NCBI GenBank assembly: GCA_001931875.2
Contig: MSJH02000840.1
Location: forward strand, 744,001 to 808,000
Length of the DNA: 64,000 nucleotides
Reading direction: 5' to 3'
DNA from: Byssochlamys sp. IMV 00236
Lineage: Eukaryota > Ascomycota > Eurotiomycetes > Eurotiales > Thermoascaceae
Shown: positions 62,906 through 64,000 of the stretch, piece by piece
How positions within the stretch are numbered: position 1 is the first letter of the stretch
Layout: each line of letters begins with the position of its first letter
Translations under genes and position numbers: made by a program
The notes under the pieces: generated by a model
Database searches by the model: none
What the model saw: the letters and a program-made list of their open reading frames with translations, nothing else
Told to the model about the DNA's origin: nothing

Positions 62906-63982
62906 TTAAACTTCCATCGAATCGGCTATCTCCTCGCTCATGGCACGTACTGCGCCATTACTTCCAGATCTTGACCTGAAGTCTTCATCGCTCAGGACGT
63001 AATTGTCATATTCGTCAACGGACTCACGGCGATCTGGGGTTTGAGTAACTGCTTCATGATCGTATGGGTCCTTGTTCCTGAAACCGGGACGCTCCCCGAG
63101 CCAGTACCTAGCGCGTTTCCGCGCTCCAAGGTCAGGGGTCAAGTAACCATCGTCAACTGTCCTTTTGCCAACCGGTGTTTCAGTCCCATCTGGAGGAGAA
63201 TGGCTGAGAATACTGATCCCCCGGAGATAGATGTAACAGACGCGCTTTCGGTTCTTGTTGAAAAAGAAGTAGTTCAGACTCCAAATAGCACCGTCATCTG
63301 CATCTGATGGATCCTCTTCCGGAGAGTACGAATATACGGCACATTCCTTCAAGGACATTTGCTCGTCGATTATCCGCCACATCCTCGGCCCCCATGTGGG
63401 AGTAGCATCTGGAGCATATGGAGCTGTGGTGGTCGTGGGAGACGGAGGAGTCCGGTCGCTTGTAAGACGAGGCTTGAGGTTGAAAAGCGTAGTATCAATG
63501 GTATTCATGACCCTCTTGAGGCTCCTTTCGCGGCGGAAGTCGGTTGGGCGCAGGATGTGAGAGAAATCGTAGTCAGGATGACTCGCATTGAGTGTTGCGA
63601 TAAGATACGCAAAGGTGCGTCGACTGGAGTGCTCGCTCAAGGGCCCAAAGGGACTCGATCTCGAAAGGTTGAGGGAGATTGCCGCGTCGGACGCGTTCGG
63701 CGGAGACAGGGATGCCGAGAGGCGCAACAAGCTCTCATACTGGGATTCCAATGACTGTTCGATGTTCTTGTATAGTTTCCGGTCTCCCCCAGCTGCCTTT
63801 GTAGTGTAGAGATCGCATCCTCCAACGACGTGGCAGTCCACCGTGTCGAAATTGAGAGCACCAGTGACGTCCTCGAACTCGCGAAGAGGTAAGAACTGGA
63901 CGTGCCATATGTCAGTTAAAAAGCTCCAAGGCCAGTGCAATCATCGTTGATTCTCTGTGAGACTATTGTTACCAACCTTCAT
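62906..63982 (-). CDS. MAF1: Maf1, repressor of RNA polymerase III
   Basis: Maf1 binds RNA polymerase III and represses tRNA and 5S transcription when nutrient (TOR/PKA) signalling falls. I read two exons: a 6-nt first exon (63982-63977, Met-Lys) and 63895-62906, giving 331 residues. Splicing yields MKFLPLREFEDV, the expected Maf1 start. The A-box region contains LNFDTVDCHVVGGCDLYTTK and IEQSLESQYESLLRLSASLS. The conserved B/C-box region contains WSLNYFFFNKNRKRVCYIYL. A Ser-rich linker (SPFGPLSEHSSRRTFAYLIA onward) lies between them and may carry phosphosites. An acidic C-terminal tail follows. The donor site is GTTGGT, atypical but with no better in-frame choice seen. The first exon lies within 20 bp of the window edge. 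Confidence 0.93.
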
Positions 63983-64000
63983 GTTGGTGAGTCTGCGACT

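Noticed and set aside
1..64000. CRISPR arrays, bacterial defence genes, tRNA or rRNA genes
   Set aside because: No regular spacer repeats, no B-box-like tRNA signatures and no rRNA sequence were seen. The DNA is eukaryotic.

Overview
The window is fungal nuclear DNA. Genes have short introns (about 45-145 bp) with GT..AG ends. Their products (Pex24-type peroxin, Pom1-like DYRK kinase, Erv41, Maf1) look like those of filamentous ascomycetes, most likely Eurotiales (Aspergillus/Penicillium type). I infer the order from protein resemblance and cannot name a species.

Layout. (1) 1-766: the 3' part of a probable aminoglycoside-phosphotransferase-like (APH) gene on + and its flank. (2) 767-44920: a 44 kb AT-rich island with no open reading frame above about 60 codons. 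(3) 44921-64000: ordinary gene-dense DNA. It holds a Pex24/Pex28/29-family peroxin (-), a Pom1-like kinase (+), Erv41 (+), a golgin-like coiled-coil protein (-), a small putative mitochondrial membrane protein (-), a FAD-dependent DAO-type oxidoreductase (-) and Maf1 (-). I reconstructed the exons of all seven by reading frame and splice sites.

The island resolves completely by hand into seven nested LTR retrotransposons, each bounded by matched LTRs and an exact 5-bp target-site duplication (TSD). The base is a Ty1/copia element on - (767-44920, TSD TAGGC, net about 5.3 kb). Into it went G1 (3179-9223, +, TSD ATAAT) and B- (11230-44033, -, TSD AGTAA). Into B- went G4 (11449-30874, -, TSD GTATA) and G3 (34049-39896, +, TSD ATTTC). 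Into G4 went G2 (12772-18715, +, TSD GTATT) and B+ (19072-26589, +, TSD ATAAT). G and B are two different Ty3/gypsy chromovirus families, both with a decayed C-terminal chromodomain. Subtracting insertions gives 7518 and 7520 bp for the two B copies and 5.85-6.05 kb for the four G copies, which supports the model.

Every element is saturated with C-to-T/G-to-A transitions of the repeat-induced point mutation (RIP) type. CpA/TpG are nearly absent, TpA is everywhere, and catalytic Asp codons in reverse transcriptase have become Asn. The exception is the pair of 129-bp copia LTRs, which stay GC-rich and differ from each other only by transitions. I found no novel enzymatic or defence system. The notable content is the fully dated transposon stack, the RIP-sparing of the outer LTRs and an unexplained 1.9 kb 3' segment in the B family.
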